The notes beneath the pieces were generated by a model that searched no databases, was not told the origin of the DNA, and worked only from the letters and a program-made list of their open reading frames with translations. A DNA stretch of 64,000 nt from Viridibacterium silvisoli (lineage in GTDB: Bacteria > Pseudomonadota > Gammaproteobacteria > Burkholderiales > Rhodocyclaceae): NCBI RefSeq assembly GCF_036017035.1, contig NZ_JAYXHS010000004.1, forward strand, positions 526,779-590,778. Direction: 5' to 3'. A program made the position numbers and the translations under genes. Shown here one piece after another: positions 26,651 to 36,116 of the stretch; the first letter of the stretch is position 1; every line of letters begins with the position of its first letter.

Positions 26651-27376
26651 ATGATTCATATGAAGAAAATGGTAGCAGCCGTTGCAATCGCTGCTGCTTC
26701 GGTTGGCGCGGCACAAGCCGACACGTACGTGTCGAACTTTGAGTTTGGCCTTTTGGCGGATGGAGGCCTGTTGAAGTCGAACGACAACAATCCTTTGTTT
26801 ATGGAAACCTTGGCGACCGACCCATTTATCTGGACAGGCCCTAGTTCGAACGGCATTCAAGTTTGGGATGACGTTGCAATGGAAGCGAAAGTCCCTGGCA
26901 ACGCCATTGTGGCTAATCTGCTGAACGGCGGCACTGTCACCAACTCCGTTTACGGCTCGTTCATGGGTCTGGTAAAGAACGCCGGTGTTACAGCAAGTTT
27001 CAGTCTGGATACCGCAGTGACGGGTGGCAGCAAGTACTTCTCGCTTGACTCCATTACAACTATTGCTGGCAAGACCAATGGCAATGCGACCGCAGGCCAG
27101 AATGCAGTCATTACCCTGTGGAAAGACGGCGTTCAAGTTGGCTCATGGAGTAACACGGTGATTGGCACTGCAACGACCATTGCTGTCGGCGATGCGTGGA
27201 CCGTCACATCTCTGGCTGGTATTGAAGCGGACACAGTCAAGATCTACTCGATCAAGGGTCAGCAATTCTTTGACAATATTCAGGTAACCGCTGTGCCGGA
27301 AGCCAGCACCTACGCCATGCTGCTGGCAGGCCTGGGCATGATCGGTGTAATCGCACGTCGTCGTACCAAGGCCTAA
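26651..27376 (+). CDS. PEP-CTERM sorting domain protein
   Basis: A 241-residue secreted protein. The signal peptide is MIHMKKMVAAVAIAAASVGAAQA. The middle is Gly/Thr/Asn-rich with a beta-strand character, and the C terminus is a canonical PEP-CTERM tripartite signal: VPEAS, a hydrophobic helix (YAMLLAGLGMIGVIA) and a basic tail RRRTKA. Exosortase should cut near the PEP motif during export to the surface or exopolysaccharide. The start at 26651 is set by GGAGAG 5 nt upstream. No exosortase or polysaccharide operon is in the window, so this is an isolated target. Confidence 0.92.
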   Translation: MIHMKKMVAAVAIAAASVGAAQADTYVSNFEFGLLADGGLLKSNDNNPLFMETLATDPFIWTGPSSNGIQVWDDVAMEAKVPGNAIVANLLNGGTVTNSVYGSFMGLVKNAGVTASFSLDTAVTGGSKYFSLDSITTIAGKTNGNATAGQNAVITLWKDGVQVGSWSNTVIGTATTIAVGDAWTVTSLAGIEADTVKIYSIKGQQFFDNIQVTAVPEASTYAMLLAGLGMIGVIARRRTKA

Positions 27377-27400
27377 GCAATACACCTTACCGCAAAGCAA

Positions 27401-27431
27401 AGCGCCCATCCTGCAAAGGATGGGCGCTTTT
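27401..27431 (+). terminator. Intrinsic terminator after the PEP-CTERM gene
   Basis: A perfect 12-bp stem AGCGCCCATCCT / AGGATGGGCGCT with a GCAA tetraloop is followed by TTTTC. It lies 25 nt after the stop and may also serve the convergent recN gene. Confidence 0.85.
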
Positions 27432-27460
27432 CATTGGGCTCTACTGAATTGCTTTGACGG

Positions 27461-29116
27461 CTAGACGCCCAACAACTCCGCTGCATGACTTCGCGTGGTC
27501 TCGGTGATGTTCACGCCGCCCAGCATGCGGGCGATTTCCTCGATACGACCGTCCTGGTCGAGATCCACCAAGCGCGAGTAGGTTTGTCCGTCGCGGTTTT
27601 CCTTGGCGACTTTCCATTGCCAGTTCGCCTGTGCGGCAACTTGCGGCAAGTGGGTCACGCATAGCACCTGGCGAATGCTGCCGAGCTCGCGCAGGCGACG
27701 GCCGACGATTTCTGCGACGCTGCCGCCGATGCCGACATCCACCTCGTCGAAGATAAGGGTGGGCACGGCTTGTGAGGCGCTGGCGATGACCTGGATCGAC
27801 AGGCCGATACGCGACAGTTCGCCGCCGGATGCAACCTTGGCGAGTGGCCGCAGGGGCTGGCTGGGATTGGCAGCGACCTGGAACTCGATCTTTTCCAGCC
27901 CGTGTGCGCTGCCCTCCTCTTCCGCTTGCAGCGCGATCTCGAAGCGGCCGCCTGCCATGGCGAGTTCCTGCATGGCCTCGGTGACGCCTACACTGAGTTT
28001 CTTCGCAGCGGCAGCGCGTTTGCTGGAAAGCTGGTCGGCGGATTTGCGGAATGCTGCCTCAGCAACCCGCTCGCGCTCAGCCAGGAGGGCTGGATCACCC
28101 ATGGCCGTAAGGCTGTCGAGACGGGCTAGGCTCTCGGCGAGGAGGCCTGGCAAGTCTTCCGGCTGGACACGGTACTTGCGCGTCACCTGCATGACGTCGG
28201 CAATGCGCTGATCCAGCTGGGCGAGACGTTCGGGGTCGAGGTCGACACGATCCTGATAGCGTTTGAGCGCGTGGCCGGCCTCGTCCATGCGGATGGAGGC
28301 TTCGCTCAATAGTTCGGCGATGTCCTTGAGCGCGGGATCAAACTCTGCAAGTTCGAATAGTCGGACGACCAGGCGTTCGGTCTGCGCTGCGAGCGGTTGA
28401 TCACCCTCGCTGACAGCTTCAAGTGCCGTGCCCACCCCTTCGAGCAGACTGGCCGCATGAGTCAGGCGGGCATGCTCCTGATTGAGGGGCTCCCATTCGC
28501 CGGCGCCGAAGTTGAGGCCTTCGAGTTCCTGCACCTGGAAGCTGAGCATCTCCTGCTCGCGCGCCAGCCCGGCTTGCTGTTGCTGTGCCTCTTCGCGTGC
28601 CTTGCGCGCAGCAACCAGCTCGCGCCAGAGTCTGCCGACCTCTTTCGCCAGCACACCGAGACCGGCATGATCGTCCAGCAGCGTGCGTTGTGCATCCGGC
28701 CGCAGCAAGGCTTGATGCGCATGTTGCCCGTGGATGTCGGCGAGGAACTCGCCCAGCTCGCGCAACTGTGTCGCGGTCGCGGGCATGCCATTGATGTAGG
28801 CGCGCGAACGGCCACCGCTGTCGACAACACGACGCACGAGCAGGCCATCGTCTCCTGCCTCGAGATCCTGGCTCGTCAGCCAGGGGCCGACAGGTGAATC
28901 GGTGGCGAGCTCGAATTCGGCAGCAAGATCAGCCTTGTCACAACCCGTGCGCACGACGCCGGCATCGGCGCGCTCGCCCAGCAGAAGCGACAAGGCGTCG
29001 AGCAGGATGGATTTGCCCGCGCCCGTCTCGCCAGTCAGCGCACCGAAGCCTGTGCGGAAATCAAGTTCGAGACGATCGACGAGGACGAAATCGGAGATGA
29101 GTAGGCGACGCAGCAT
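27461..29116 (-). CDS. recN: DNA repair protein RecN
   Basis: RecN, 551 residues, is an SMC-like ATPase acting early in double-strand break repair. Walker A is GETGAGKSILLDALSLLLGE near residue 30; the middle is coiled coil; the C-terminal ABC half carries signature ASGGELSRIGLSI and Walker B PTLIFDEVDVGIGG. Length is normal. It lies downstream of nadK on the same strand, a conserved betaproteobacterial neighbourhood with hrcA and hemH. Confidence 0.95.
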   Translation of the reverse strand: MLRRLLISDFVLVDRLELDFRTGFGALTGETGAGKSILLDALSLLLGERADAGVVRTGCDKADLAAEFELATDSPVGPWLTSQDLEAGDDGLLVRRVVDSGGRSRAYINGMPATATQLRELGEFLADIHGQHAHQALLRPDAQRTLLDDHAGLGVLAKEVGRLWRELVAARKAREEAQQQQAGLAREQEMLSFQVQELEGLNFGAGEWEPLNQEHARLTHAASLLEGVGTALEAVSEGDQPLAAQTERLVVRLFELAEFDPALKDIAELLSEASIRMDEAGHALKRYQDRVDLDPERLAQLDQRIADVMQVTRKYRVQPEDLPGLLAESLARLDSLTAMGDPALLAERERVAEAAFRKSADQLSSKRAAAAKKLSVGVTEAMQELAMAGGRFEIALQAEEEGSAHGLEKIEFQVAANPSQPLRPLAKVASGGELSRIGLSIQVIASASQAVPTLIFDEVDVGIGGSVAEIVGRRLRELGSIRQVLCVTHLPQVAAQANWQWKVAKENRDGQTYSRLVDLDQDGRIEEIARMLGGVNITETTRSHAAELLGV

Positions 29117-29221
29117 GGAGTGATCGTGAGTTCGAGCAGGCGCTCATTCTAACGTAGCGGGCTGACCCGCAAGACGACACCGGAGCGTTCGCCTCGCTCG
29201 GAGGAACTCCAGCATTCAGGA

Positions 29222-29250
29222 GAAGCCCTTCGGCAGGCTCAGGACAGGCG
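29222..29250. repeat. Partial CCCTTCGGCAGGCTCAGGAC repeat at the nadK 3' end
   Basis: The sequence AGCCCTTCGGCAGGCTCAGG ACAGGC (read across the gap) matches a common proteobacterial interspersed repeat type. Only one arm is clear here. The nadK stop codon lies inside it. Confidence 0.6.
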
Positions 29251-30147
29251 CGGCGTGGAACTCCAATGCAGCTTTTCACGCAATACGGCGAAGTAGCTGT
29301 AGCCCGGTGGATGCAACAGGGTCACGGACTGATCGGAGCGACGCACGCGCACACAATCGCCGCCGTGCGCATCGAACAAGGTCTGGCCGTCGTAGTGGAT
29401 GCGTGCGTCATGCGGCGCGACAATACGGATGTCCACAACACTATCGTGCGACAGGGCGATGGGGCGGTAGGTCAGGCCGTGTGGCGACAGTGGCACCAGC
29501 ACCATGCCAGCCAGACGCGGATGCAGGATGGGGCCGTTGGCCGACAGCGCGTAGGCAGTCGAGCCGGTAGGTGTGGCCACGATGACACCGTCCGAGCGCT
29601 GCGAGTAGATGTATTCGCCGTCGACGGTGAGTTCGAACTCGATCATGCGGCCGATTTCACCGCGGCTGGCCACAACGTCGTTCAGGGCCAGGGAAGTGAA
29701 CACCGGTACGCCATCGCGCAAGACTTCGGCCTCGAGCAATGCACGGCGTTCACGCAGATACTGCCCGTCGAGAATTTCGCCCACGCGCTCCAGCATTTCG
29801 TCGCGGCCGATATCCGTCAGGAAACCCAGGCGCCCCTGGTTGATTCCCAGCAAAGGCACGGTATTGACGGCCAGCCGACGCGCCGCTGCCAGCAAGGTGC
29901 CGTCGCCCCCGAGCACGATCGCGAGATCCGCCTTTTCGGCGATCTGCTCGAACGTCACGGCTCGTGCACCGCCGACGCCGCCGACGACGCGCGAGGTGTC
30001 TTCATCAACCAGAACGCTGACGCCACGAGTCTGCAGGAAGGCAGACAGACGCCCGAGCGCTTCGGCCACGCTGGCACTCTGGTACTTGCCGACGAGCGCA
30101 ACGGTGCGGAAATCGCACGCAGACTCGCTTAATGACTCTTTTTCCAT
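29239..30147 (-). CDS. nadK: NAD kinase
   Basis: About 302 residues; phosphorylates NAD to NADP in the cytoplasm. The diagnostic GGDGT motif is in IVLGGDGTLLAAARRL, and the second family region is NDVVASRGEIGRMIEFEL, with TPTGSTAYALSANGP further on. The start at 30147 (MEKESLSES) gives a family-like N terminus (TVALVGKYQS); an ATG six codons upstream is possible. The last codons and stop come from an interspersed repeat, so the C terminus (PRLS) is probably not ancestral. Confidence 0.93.
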   Translation of the reverse strand: MEKESLSESACDFRTVALVGKYQSASVAEALGRLSAFLQTRGVSVLVDEDTSRVVGGVGGARAVTFEQIAEKADLAIVLGGDGTLLAAARRLAVNTVPLLGINQGRLGFLTDIGRDEMLERVGEILDGQYLRERRALLEAEVLRDGVPVFTSLALNDVVASRGEIGRMIEFELTVDGEYIYSQRSDGVIVATPTGSTAYALSANGPILHPRLAGMVLVPLSPHGLTYRPIALSHDSVVDIRIVAPHDARIHYDGQTLFDAHGGDCVRVRRSDQSVTLLHPPGYSYFAVLREKLHWSSTPRLS

Positions 30148-30295
30148 TCCCGGATTTAACCACATGCTTCAGCGCTGTCCACCGCCAAAAGACTGATAAT
30201 GAAAAGCCCAGCGCATCGACAACCGTCAATCGACCGCGCTGTGCGGCCCCTGCAAACTCACATAAAATCGGCCTACGCTCACCCGGACCCCTCAG

Positions 30296-31324
30296 ATGAA
30301 CCAGCTTGACCAGCGCGCCCGCATCCTGATGAAGACTCTCGTTGAGCGCTATATCAGCGAGGGCCAGCCCGTCGGGTCGCGTGCGCTGTCGCGCCAGTCC
30401 GGGCTGGAGTTGTCGCCCGCGACGATCCGCAACGTCATGGCCGACCTGGAAGAGCTCGGGCTCATCACCAGCCCTCACACCTCGGCGGGGCGCATCCCGA
30501 CGCCATTGGGCTACAGACTCTTCGTCGACACATTGCTGACGGTCAAACCACTGGAACAGGACGAGGTGCGCGAGCTCAAGAGCCATTTCGTACCGCACGA
30601 GCCCAAGCGCGTCATCTCTGCTGCGTCGCAGCTCCTGTCGGAGCTGACGCAGTTCGCCGGCGTCGTCGTCGCGCCGCGCAAAGAGGCCGACAAGGTTCGC
30701 CAGATCGAGTTCGTCAGCCTCTCTGAGACGCGCGTACTGCTGATCATCGTGACACTGTCGGGCGATGTGCAGAACCGCATCGTGCATACGCAACGAGCCT
30801 ATTCGCCTGCCGAACTGGTGACGGCAGCCAACTACCTCAACCACCATTGCGCCGGCCTTGGCTTCAGCGACATGCTCGGGCACCTGCGCGACGACCTCGT
30901 TCAACTGCGCGCAGACATGGCCGAATTGATGACCGCGACCATCAACGCCGGCAGCGAAGCCCTCGAAGAGAACACCGGCGCGTACGTGCTGTCTGGCGAG
31001 CGCAAGCTGCTCGAGGTGAACGACCTCTCTTCCAATATGGGCCGCATGCGCGAGCTGTTCAGGCTGTTCGAGCAGAAGTCCGGCCTGCTGCAACTGCTTG
31101 ATCAGTCACACCGCGCCGAGGGCGTGCAGATCTTCATCGGTGGCGAGTCCGGTATCAATTCGCTCGACGAATGCAGTGTCGTGACCGCGCCTTACGAAGT
31201 CGATGGCCAGATCGTCGGCACGCTCGGCGTTATCGGCCCGACCCGCATGGCCTATGAGCGCGTCATTCCCATCGTGGACATCACGGCCAAGTTGCTGAGC
31301 GGCGCGCTGTCAAATAACGCCTGA
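30296..31324 (+). CDS. hrcA: Heat-inducible transcription repressor HrcA
   Basis: HrcA, 342 residues, represses heat-shock operons by binding CIRCE operators. The N-terminal winged helix (LDQRARILMKTLVERYISEG, SRQSGLELSPATIRNVMADL, SPHTSAGRIPT) is clear and a GAF-like domain follows. It is divergent from nadK. No CIRCE inverted repeat was seen in the window, and groE and dnaK are not here, so its targets lie elsewhere. Confidence 0.95.
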   Translation: MNQLDQRARILMKTLVERYISEGQPVGSRALSRQSGLELSPATIRNVMADLEELGLITSPHTSAGRIPTPLGYRLFVDTLLTVKPLEQDEVRELKSHFVPHEPKRVISAASQLLSELTQFAGVVVAPRKEADKVRQIEFVSLSETRVLLIIVTLSGDVQNRIVHTQRAYSPAELVTAANYLNHHCAGLGFSDMLGHLRDDLVQLRADMAELMTATINAGSEALEENTGAYVLSGERKLLEVNDLSSNMGRMRELFRLFEQKSGLLQLLDQSHRAEGVQIFIGGESGINSLDECSVVTAPYEVDGQIVGTLGVIGPTRMAYERVIPIVDITAKLLSGALSNNA

Positions 31325-31404
31325 ACCGAACGCCAGGACGGCTGCCGCCCCGGCATGCCACTGCCGCAAGCCAGCCCCCAAAGATCACAGACTCCCGAAC
31401 CTCG

Positions 31405-32502
31405 ATGCCCCGCTTCCTCCCCGAACCCAAGCACGACCACAGCACGCCACCCGCCATCGGCATCCTGCTGATCAACCTGGGCACGCCTGCAGCGGCGACC
31501 GCCAAGGCGGTGAAGCCCTACCTCAAGCAGTTTCTCTCCGACCCGCGCGTGGTCGAAATTCCACGTGCCGCCTGGTGGCTGATTCTCAACGGCATCATCC
31601 TCAATACGCGCCCGAAAGCTTCCGCAGAAAAGTACGCCAAGGTCTGGAACACGGAAGGCTCACCCCTGCGGGTGCATACCGAGAAACAGGCCAAGCTGGT
31701 ACAGGGATTCTTCTCGCATGCAGGACAAACGCAGGTGTTGGTGGATTACGCCATGCGCTACGGCAAGCCAGGCATCGATGAGGGCTTGCGTCGCCTGAAG
31801 GAGCGAGGTTGCACGCGCATCCTGACGCTGCCGCTCTATCCACAATATGCGGCGAGCACCACGGCCAGTACCTTCGATGCCATCGCGGACAGCTTCAGGC
31901 GGATGCGCAACCTGCCGGAGCTGCGCATGGTTCGCAGCTTTCACGACGATGCGGGCTACATCCGTGCGCTCGCGGCAAGCGTGCAGAAGCATTGGGAAGT
32001 GAACGGCCGCGCCGAGAAACTCGTGATGAGTTTTCACGGCGTCCCGCGCTTCACACGCGACAAGGGCGACCCATATTTCTTTGAATGCCAGGAAACGGCG
32101 CGCCTGCTCGTAGAGCAACTGGGACTCAAGCCGGAGCAGTATGTCGTCACCTTCCAGTCACGCTTCGGCAAAGCCGAATGGCTCAAGCCCTACACGCAAG
32201 CTACGCTGGAGAAAATGGCCAAGGACGGCGTGAAGACGGTCGACGTCATCTGCCCGGGTTTCGTTGCGGACTGCCTCGAAACGCTCGAGGAAATTGCCAT
32301 CGAGGTACGCTCGGCCTTCATTGCAAATGGCGGCAAAGCCCTCAACTACATCCCGTGCCTCAATGAACGGCACGATTTCATCAACGCGCTGGTCAACCTG
32401 TGCTCTCGTCACATGCAGGACTGGCTCGCCCAACCCGTACCCGATGCGGCGGCACTGAAAGCCATCGCTGCGCGTGCAAACTCCTTAGGAGCCAAGAACT
32501 GA
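31405..32502 (+). CDS. hemH: Ferrochelatase
   Basis: HemH, 365 residues, inserts ferrous iron into protoporphyrin IX in the last step of haem synthesis. Seen are the N-terminal GILLINLGTP, the catalytic His region MSFHGVPRFTRDKGDPY, QSRFGKAEWLKPYT and the conserved Glu region CPGFVADCLETLEEI. It lies 80 nt after hrcA on the same strand. Its stop overlaps the next start as TGATG. Confidence 0.95.
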   Translation: MPRFLPEPKHDHSTPPAIGILLINLGTPAAATAKAVKPYLKQFLSDPRVVEIPRAAWWLILNGIILNTRPKASAEKYAKVWNTEGSPLRVHTEKQAKLVQGFFSHAGQTQVLVDYAMRYGKPGIDEGLRRLKERGCTRILTLPLYPQYAASTTASTFDAIADSFRRMRNLPELRMVRSFHDDAGYIRALAASVQKHWEVNGRAEKLVMSFHGVPRFTRDKGDPYFFECQETARLLVEQLGLKPEQYVVTFQSRFGKAEWLKPYTQATLEKMAKDGVKTVDVICPGFVADCLETLEEIAIEVRSAFIANGGKALNYIPCLNERHDFINALVNLCSRHMQDWLAQPVPDAAALKAIAARANSLGAKN

Positions 32503-32873
32503 TGCTGAAACTTCTCGCCCGCTGGGCCCTGAATGCGCTCGCACTGATGGTCCTGCCCGCCCTGATCAGTTCGATCACGGTCGCCGGCTTCGTACCGGCT
32601 CTCGTTGCCGCACTGGTGATCGGCCTGCTCAATGCGTTGTTGCGACCGATCCTGCTGATCCTCACCCTGCCGGTGACCATCGTGAGTCTTGGCATCTTCG
32701 CGCTGGTGATAAACGGCCTGTTGTTCTGGGCCGCGTCCGGTCTCGTGCCGGGTGTGCACATTGCCGGCTTCTGGGGCGCTTTCTGGGGCGCTATCGTCTA
32801 CAGCGTGTTGAGCTGGCTGGTCGACATGGCGCTTGGCGATGCGCGCCCGCAAATGCGTATCGGCAGGAACTAA
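32502..32873 (+). CDS. Small four-helix membrane protein, phage-holin-IV/YvlD-like
   Basis: A 123-residue hydrophobic protein with about four membrane helices. LNALLRPILLILTLPVTIVSLGIFALVINGLLFW is typical of the family often annotated as a phage holin family protein or YvlD-like. Despite that name it is usually chromosomal and unrelated to phage here. The start at 32502 overlaps the hemH stop. Function unknown. Confidence 0.8.
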   Translation: MLKLLARWALNALALMVLPALISSITVAGFVPALVAALVIGLLNALLRPILLILTLPVTIVSLGIFALVINGLLFWAASGLVPGVHIAGFWGAFWGAIVYSVLSWLVDMALGDARPQMRIGRN

Positions 32874-32919
32874 GGCCCCGCACGGCAGTAGCGCCAGCAC
32901 TTCGCCCGGCCGGGTTGAA

Positions 32920-33966
32920 TCAGGCCAATAACTCCCAGCTCATCGGTGTGCCGCGCTTGATGTCGTGCGCGGCACGGCGCCCGGTGATGTGCTCCTGATG
33001 CTTCGGTGGCAAGCCCAGACCCGGGCGGATCGCACGCACATTGTCGGAAGTGAATACCTCCCCCGCCGCGATATCGCGCACGACGTACAGCGAACGGCGG
33101 AATACCAGCGATTCGCGCTCGCGTTCGGTTGCACCGAAGCGCACGATGCCCATGGCCTGGCGCGCCCGCTCCGTCTCGTCGACCAGCAGGCGCACCTCGT
33201 GTGGCTCCAGCGAAAACGCGCTGTCCACACCACCGTCTTCACGTCGCAAGGTCACGTGCTTCTCGATGACGGTCGCGCCCATCGCCACGGCCGCAACGGC
33301 GCAACCGATGCCAAGGGTGTGATCCGACAGGCCGACTTCCACACCGAGCACCTCGCGCATGTAAGGGATGGTGCGCAGATTGCTGTCGGCCGGTGATGCC
33401 GGATAGGTACTCGTGCACTTGAGGATGATGAGGTCCTTGCAGCCCGCGCCGCGCGCAGCGTCGACCGCCTCGGCAATTTCCACGAGCGAAGCGAGGCCGG
33501 TGGAGATGATCATCGGCTTGCCCATCGATGCCACCTTGCGGATCAAGGGCAGATCGATGTTTTCGAAGCTCGCCACCTTGTAGCAGGGCACATCGAAGCT
33601 GGCGAGGAAGTCCACGGCGGTCTTGTCGAAAGGCGTGGAGAAGGCCAGCATGCCACGTTGCTTTGCGCGCTCGAAGATGGGGCCGTGCCAGGCCCAGGGT
33701 GTATGGGCTTCCTCGTAGAGGTCGTACAGGGTGCGACCGTTCCACAGGCTCTTCTCGTCCTGGATCAGGAATTCACCGTGCGGGATATTCAGCGTCATCG
33801 TGTCCGCGGTATAGGTCTGGATCTTCAGCGCATGCGCACCAGCGTCGGCGATGGCATCGACGATTTCCAGCGCACGATCGAGCGAACCGTTGTGGTTGCC
33901 GCTCATCTCGGCGATGAAGAACGGCGCAGCATGCAAGCCGACCGGGCGGCCTCCGATTTCGAACAT
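32920..33966 (-). CDS. pseI: Pseudaminic acid synthase
   Basis: A 348-residue member of the NeuB/PseI family, condensing 2,4-diacetamido-2,4,6-trideoxy-L-altrose with phosphoenolpyruvate to pseudaminic acid. The TIM-barrel part has FFIAEMSGNHNGSLDRA, KIQTYTADTMTL, STPFDKTAVDFL and SDHTLGIGCAVAAVAMGATVIEKHVT. A C-terminal SAF domain starts at about residue 285 (RRSLYVVRDIAAGEVF). The TYTADTMTL stretch supports PseI over NeuB. It is about 20 kb from the other pse genes in this window and is flanked by unrelated genes. Confidence 0.88.
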   Translation of the reverse strand: MFEIGGRPVGLHAAPFFIAEMSGNHNGSLDRALEIVDAIADAGAHALKIQTYTADTMTLNIPHGEFLIQDEKSLWNGRTLYDLYEEAHTPWAWHGPIFERAKQRGMLAFSTPFDKTAVDFLASFDVPCYKVASFENIDLPLIRKVASMGKPMIISTGLASLVEIAEAVDAARGAGCKDLIILKCTSTYPASPADSNLRTIPYMREVLGVEVGLSDHTLGIGCAVAAVAMGATVIEKHVTLRREDGGVDSAFSLEPHEVRLLVDETERARQAMGIVRFGATERERESLVFRRSLYVVRDIAAGEVFTSDNVRAIRPGLGLPPKHQEHITGRRAAHDIKRGTPMSWELLA

Positions 33967-34221
33967 TACGGACCTCTCAGGGGAACTGATGACACGTCTG
34001 GGATGCTTGCATCTTATGCCCGCCCCACGCGCAGGATCGACGGATTTGCCGTCACTTTGCGCGGCTTATTGCGCCACGCGGGCAGGGCCACCATGCAAAT
34101 CCGGCCTCAAGACCGAACGTGGCGTACACTCGTGCTCTATCCCGCTTCCAGGTTGCCATCTTGATATTCCCCCCTCTTCCCCCTCGCCGCGCCACCACGA
34201 CCTTCCGCGAAAGGGCATGCC

Positions 34222-35370
34222 ATGAATGAGCAGATCAACGCGAAGGTCAGCTGGACGGAAGCCAACGAGGCGCGCAGCGCCGACTGGCACTCGGAAGGCG
34301 GTACGCCGCCGCCCAAGCGCATCGTCGTAGCCGATGACACGATCAGCGCTGACGCGGCCTATCGCCTGGCTTGCGAAGGTACGGCCCTCCTCTGGCGTGG
34401 CGACTTCCAGAACGCCCGCCAGCTGCTGCAGGCCATGGCGCGTCGCATCGACCGCAAACCGCCGGCAAAGAAGAAGGAAGGCGAAGTCACTCCGCTGAGT
34501 GAAGTATTCAACAAGCATCGTCTGGCGCAGTCGCAACGTGCGCGCACGCTCGGCATGTTGCTACTCCCCTTCGAAGCGGACTTCACGGTGCCGCTGCGCC
34601 GCGCGCCGGATGTGCGCCAGGCCTGTCTCGAAGCCTACGGCAAAGTCGAAGCACCTTTCCTTGCATCGTTGCGTGAGTTACTCGGCCTGATCGGGGCGCA
34701 CGAGTGGCATCGCAAGGGCGTCGAAATTGCAGCGCTGGGTGAGCGCATCCATCCGCACTACGGCGTGTTCGCCCCCACCCGCGCGGAATACATCAAGCTC
34801 GTGGCCGAGGCGCCCCTGCCCTCGAAAGAGCTGGCCTTCGACATCGGTACGGGTACGGGTGTACTTGCCGCCGTGCTTGCCAAGCGTGGCGTTGCGCAAG
34901 TCGTTGCAACCGACATGGACCCGCGCGCACTGACTTGCGCCAACGAGAATTTCAAACGCCTGCGCGTCAATCGTCAGGCCAATGCGATCCACGCCGATCT
35001 CTTCCCGGACGGTCGTGCGCCGCTGATCGTGTGCAACCCGCCCTGGGTACCTGCGCGTCCGAGCTCTCCGCTCGAACACGCGGTCTACGATCCGGATAGC
35101 CGCATGCTGCGCGGCTTCCTGAATGGCCTGGCTGCGCACCTGACGCCGCGTGGTGAGGGCTGGCTGATTCTCTCCGATCTGGCAGAGCATCTTGGCCTGC
35201 GCTCTCGCGAAGAACTGATGTCCATGGTGGAAGGTGCCGGCCTGCGTGTCATCGATCGCATCGACACGAAACCAACGCACGCCAAGGCGGCGGACAGCAG
35301 CGACCCGCTGCACACCGCACGCGCTGCCGAGGTGACATCCCTGTGGCGGCTAGGCGCAATCGCGTCCTGA
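34222..35370 (+). CDS. Class I SAM methyltransferase with NPPW motif
   Basis: A 382-residue methyltransferase. The N-terminal ~190 residues are a poorly recognised helical region. The catalytic domain begins near residue 205: motif I AFDIGTGTGVLAAVLA, an acidic strand VVATDMD, and motif IV IVCNPPW, which is typical of enzymes methylating amide or amino nitrogens (HemK/RlmF-like). The substrate is unknown. The reverse-strand neighbour is pseI. A 255-nt spacer upstream shows no other feature. Confidence 0.82.
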   Translation: MNEQINAKVSWTEANEARSADWHSEGGTPPPKRIVVADDTISADAAYRLACEGTALLWRGDFQNARQLLQAMARRIDRKPPAKKKEGEVTPLSEVFNKHRLAQSQRARTLGMLLLPFEADFTVPLRRAPDVRQACLEAYGKVEAPFLASLRELLGLIGAHEWHRKGVEIAALGERIHPHYGVFAPTRAEYIKLVAEAPLPSKELAFDIGTGTGVLAAVLAKRGVAQVVATDMDPRALTCANENFKRLRVNRQANAIHADLFPDGRAPLIVCNPPWVPARPSSPLEHAVYDPDSRMLRGFLNGLAAHLTPRGEGWLILSDLAEHLGLRSREELMSMVEGAGLRVIDRIDTKPTHAKAADSSDPLHTARAAEVTSLWRLGAIAS

Positions 35371-35410
35371 TGCGCACTACCGAGTAGCTGAACCGTATGA
35401 GACGAGCGCC

Positions 35411-35878
35411 ATGACCACTTTCGCCATTCTGCTGTGCCTGCACCTGTGTGCCGTGATCTTCTGGGTCGGTGGCATGGCCATCATGCATATCGCTGTGCGT
35501 CCATCCGCCGTCGAGATGCTGGAGCCACCGCAGCGCCTGCCGTTCATGGCCGTCACCCTGGGGCGCTTCTTCCTCGGCGTGACGATTTCAATCGTCGTGC
35601 TTCTGGTCACGGGCGCGTGGATGATGCATTTCATGGCCAGCGTCGGGCGCTTGCCACATTCAGTCGAAGCCATGGCTGGTCTGGGCATCCTGATGATGGC
35701 TATTTTCGGCCATGTACGTTTTGCCGCTTTTCCAAAGCTGCGTCGTGCAATTGCTGCCAAGGCCTGGCCCGAGGCGGGCAAGCAACTCGGCATCATCCGC
35801 CAACTGGTGGCGCTCAACCTCACGCTTGGCGTCGTGACGGTGGTCATTGCAATCATTGGACGTACTGCGCTGGTCTGA
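35411..35878 (+). CDS. CopD-like integral membrane protein
   Basis: A 155-residue protein with four likely membrane helices (ILLCLHLCAVIFWVGGMAIM; FLGVTISIVVLLVTGAWMM; AMAGLGILMMAIFGHVRF; VALNLTLGVVTVVIAIIG). The His and GG pattern in the first helix resembles the CopD/YcnJ-type domain linked with copper handling. Function is inferred only at family level. Confidence 0.72.
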   Translation: MTTFAILLCLHLCAVIFWVGGMAIMHIAVRPSAVEMLEPPQRLPFMAVTLGRFFLGVTISIVVLLVTGAWMMHFMASVGRLPHSVEAMAGLGILMMAIFGHVRFAAFPKLRRAIAAKAWPEAGKQLGIIRQLVALNLTLGVVTVVIAIIGRTALV

Positions 35879-36041
35879 TCTCAGGACTGAAAAATGCTGA
35901 GACCCGGGTGTGATCATCCGCCGCGAAATGCCTCGGGCATTTCGTTGCACTGACACACCGTACAAAACTGCTCCGGCACACGCTAGACCCGTGTTCCGGC
36001 ACGACAGTGCGGGCTCTCAAACAGTTTTCCGGAGATACATC

Positions 36042-36116
36042 ATGAACAGCATTATCTATATCGTCGGTCTCGTCGTCGTCGTGGGCGCCATCCTGTCCTA
36101 CTTCGGCTTTCGTTGA
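36042..36116 (+). CDS. 24-residue membrane microprotein
   Basis: A tiny protein, one hydrophobic helix with a short polar start and a basic end: MNSIIYIVGLVVVVGAILSY followed by FGFR. A good GGAG ribosome site lies 7 nt before the ATG. A perfect 9-bp hairpin (36152-36160 with 36170-36178) follows the stop. I recall similar short IYIVGLIVVV-type proteins in other proteobacteria, but no function. Likely inner membrane. Confidence 0.6.
   Translation: MNSIIYIVGLVVVVGAILSYFGFR

Noticed and set aside
32502..32873. Holin-like protein as a sign of a prophage
   Set aside because: No other phage gene is near; the family is commonly chromosomal and the gene is coupled to hemH.
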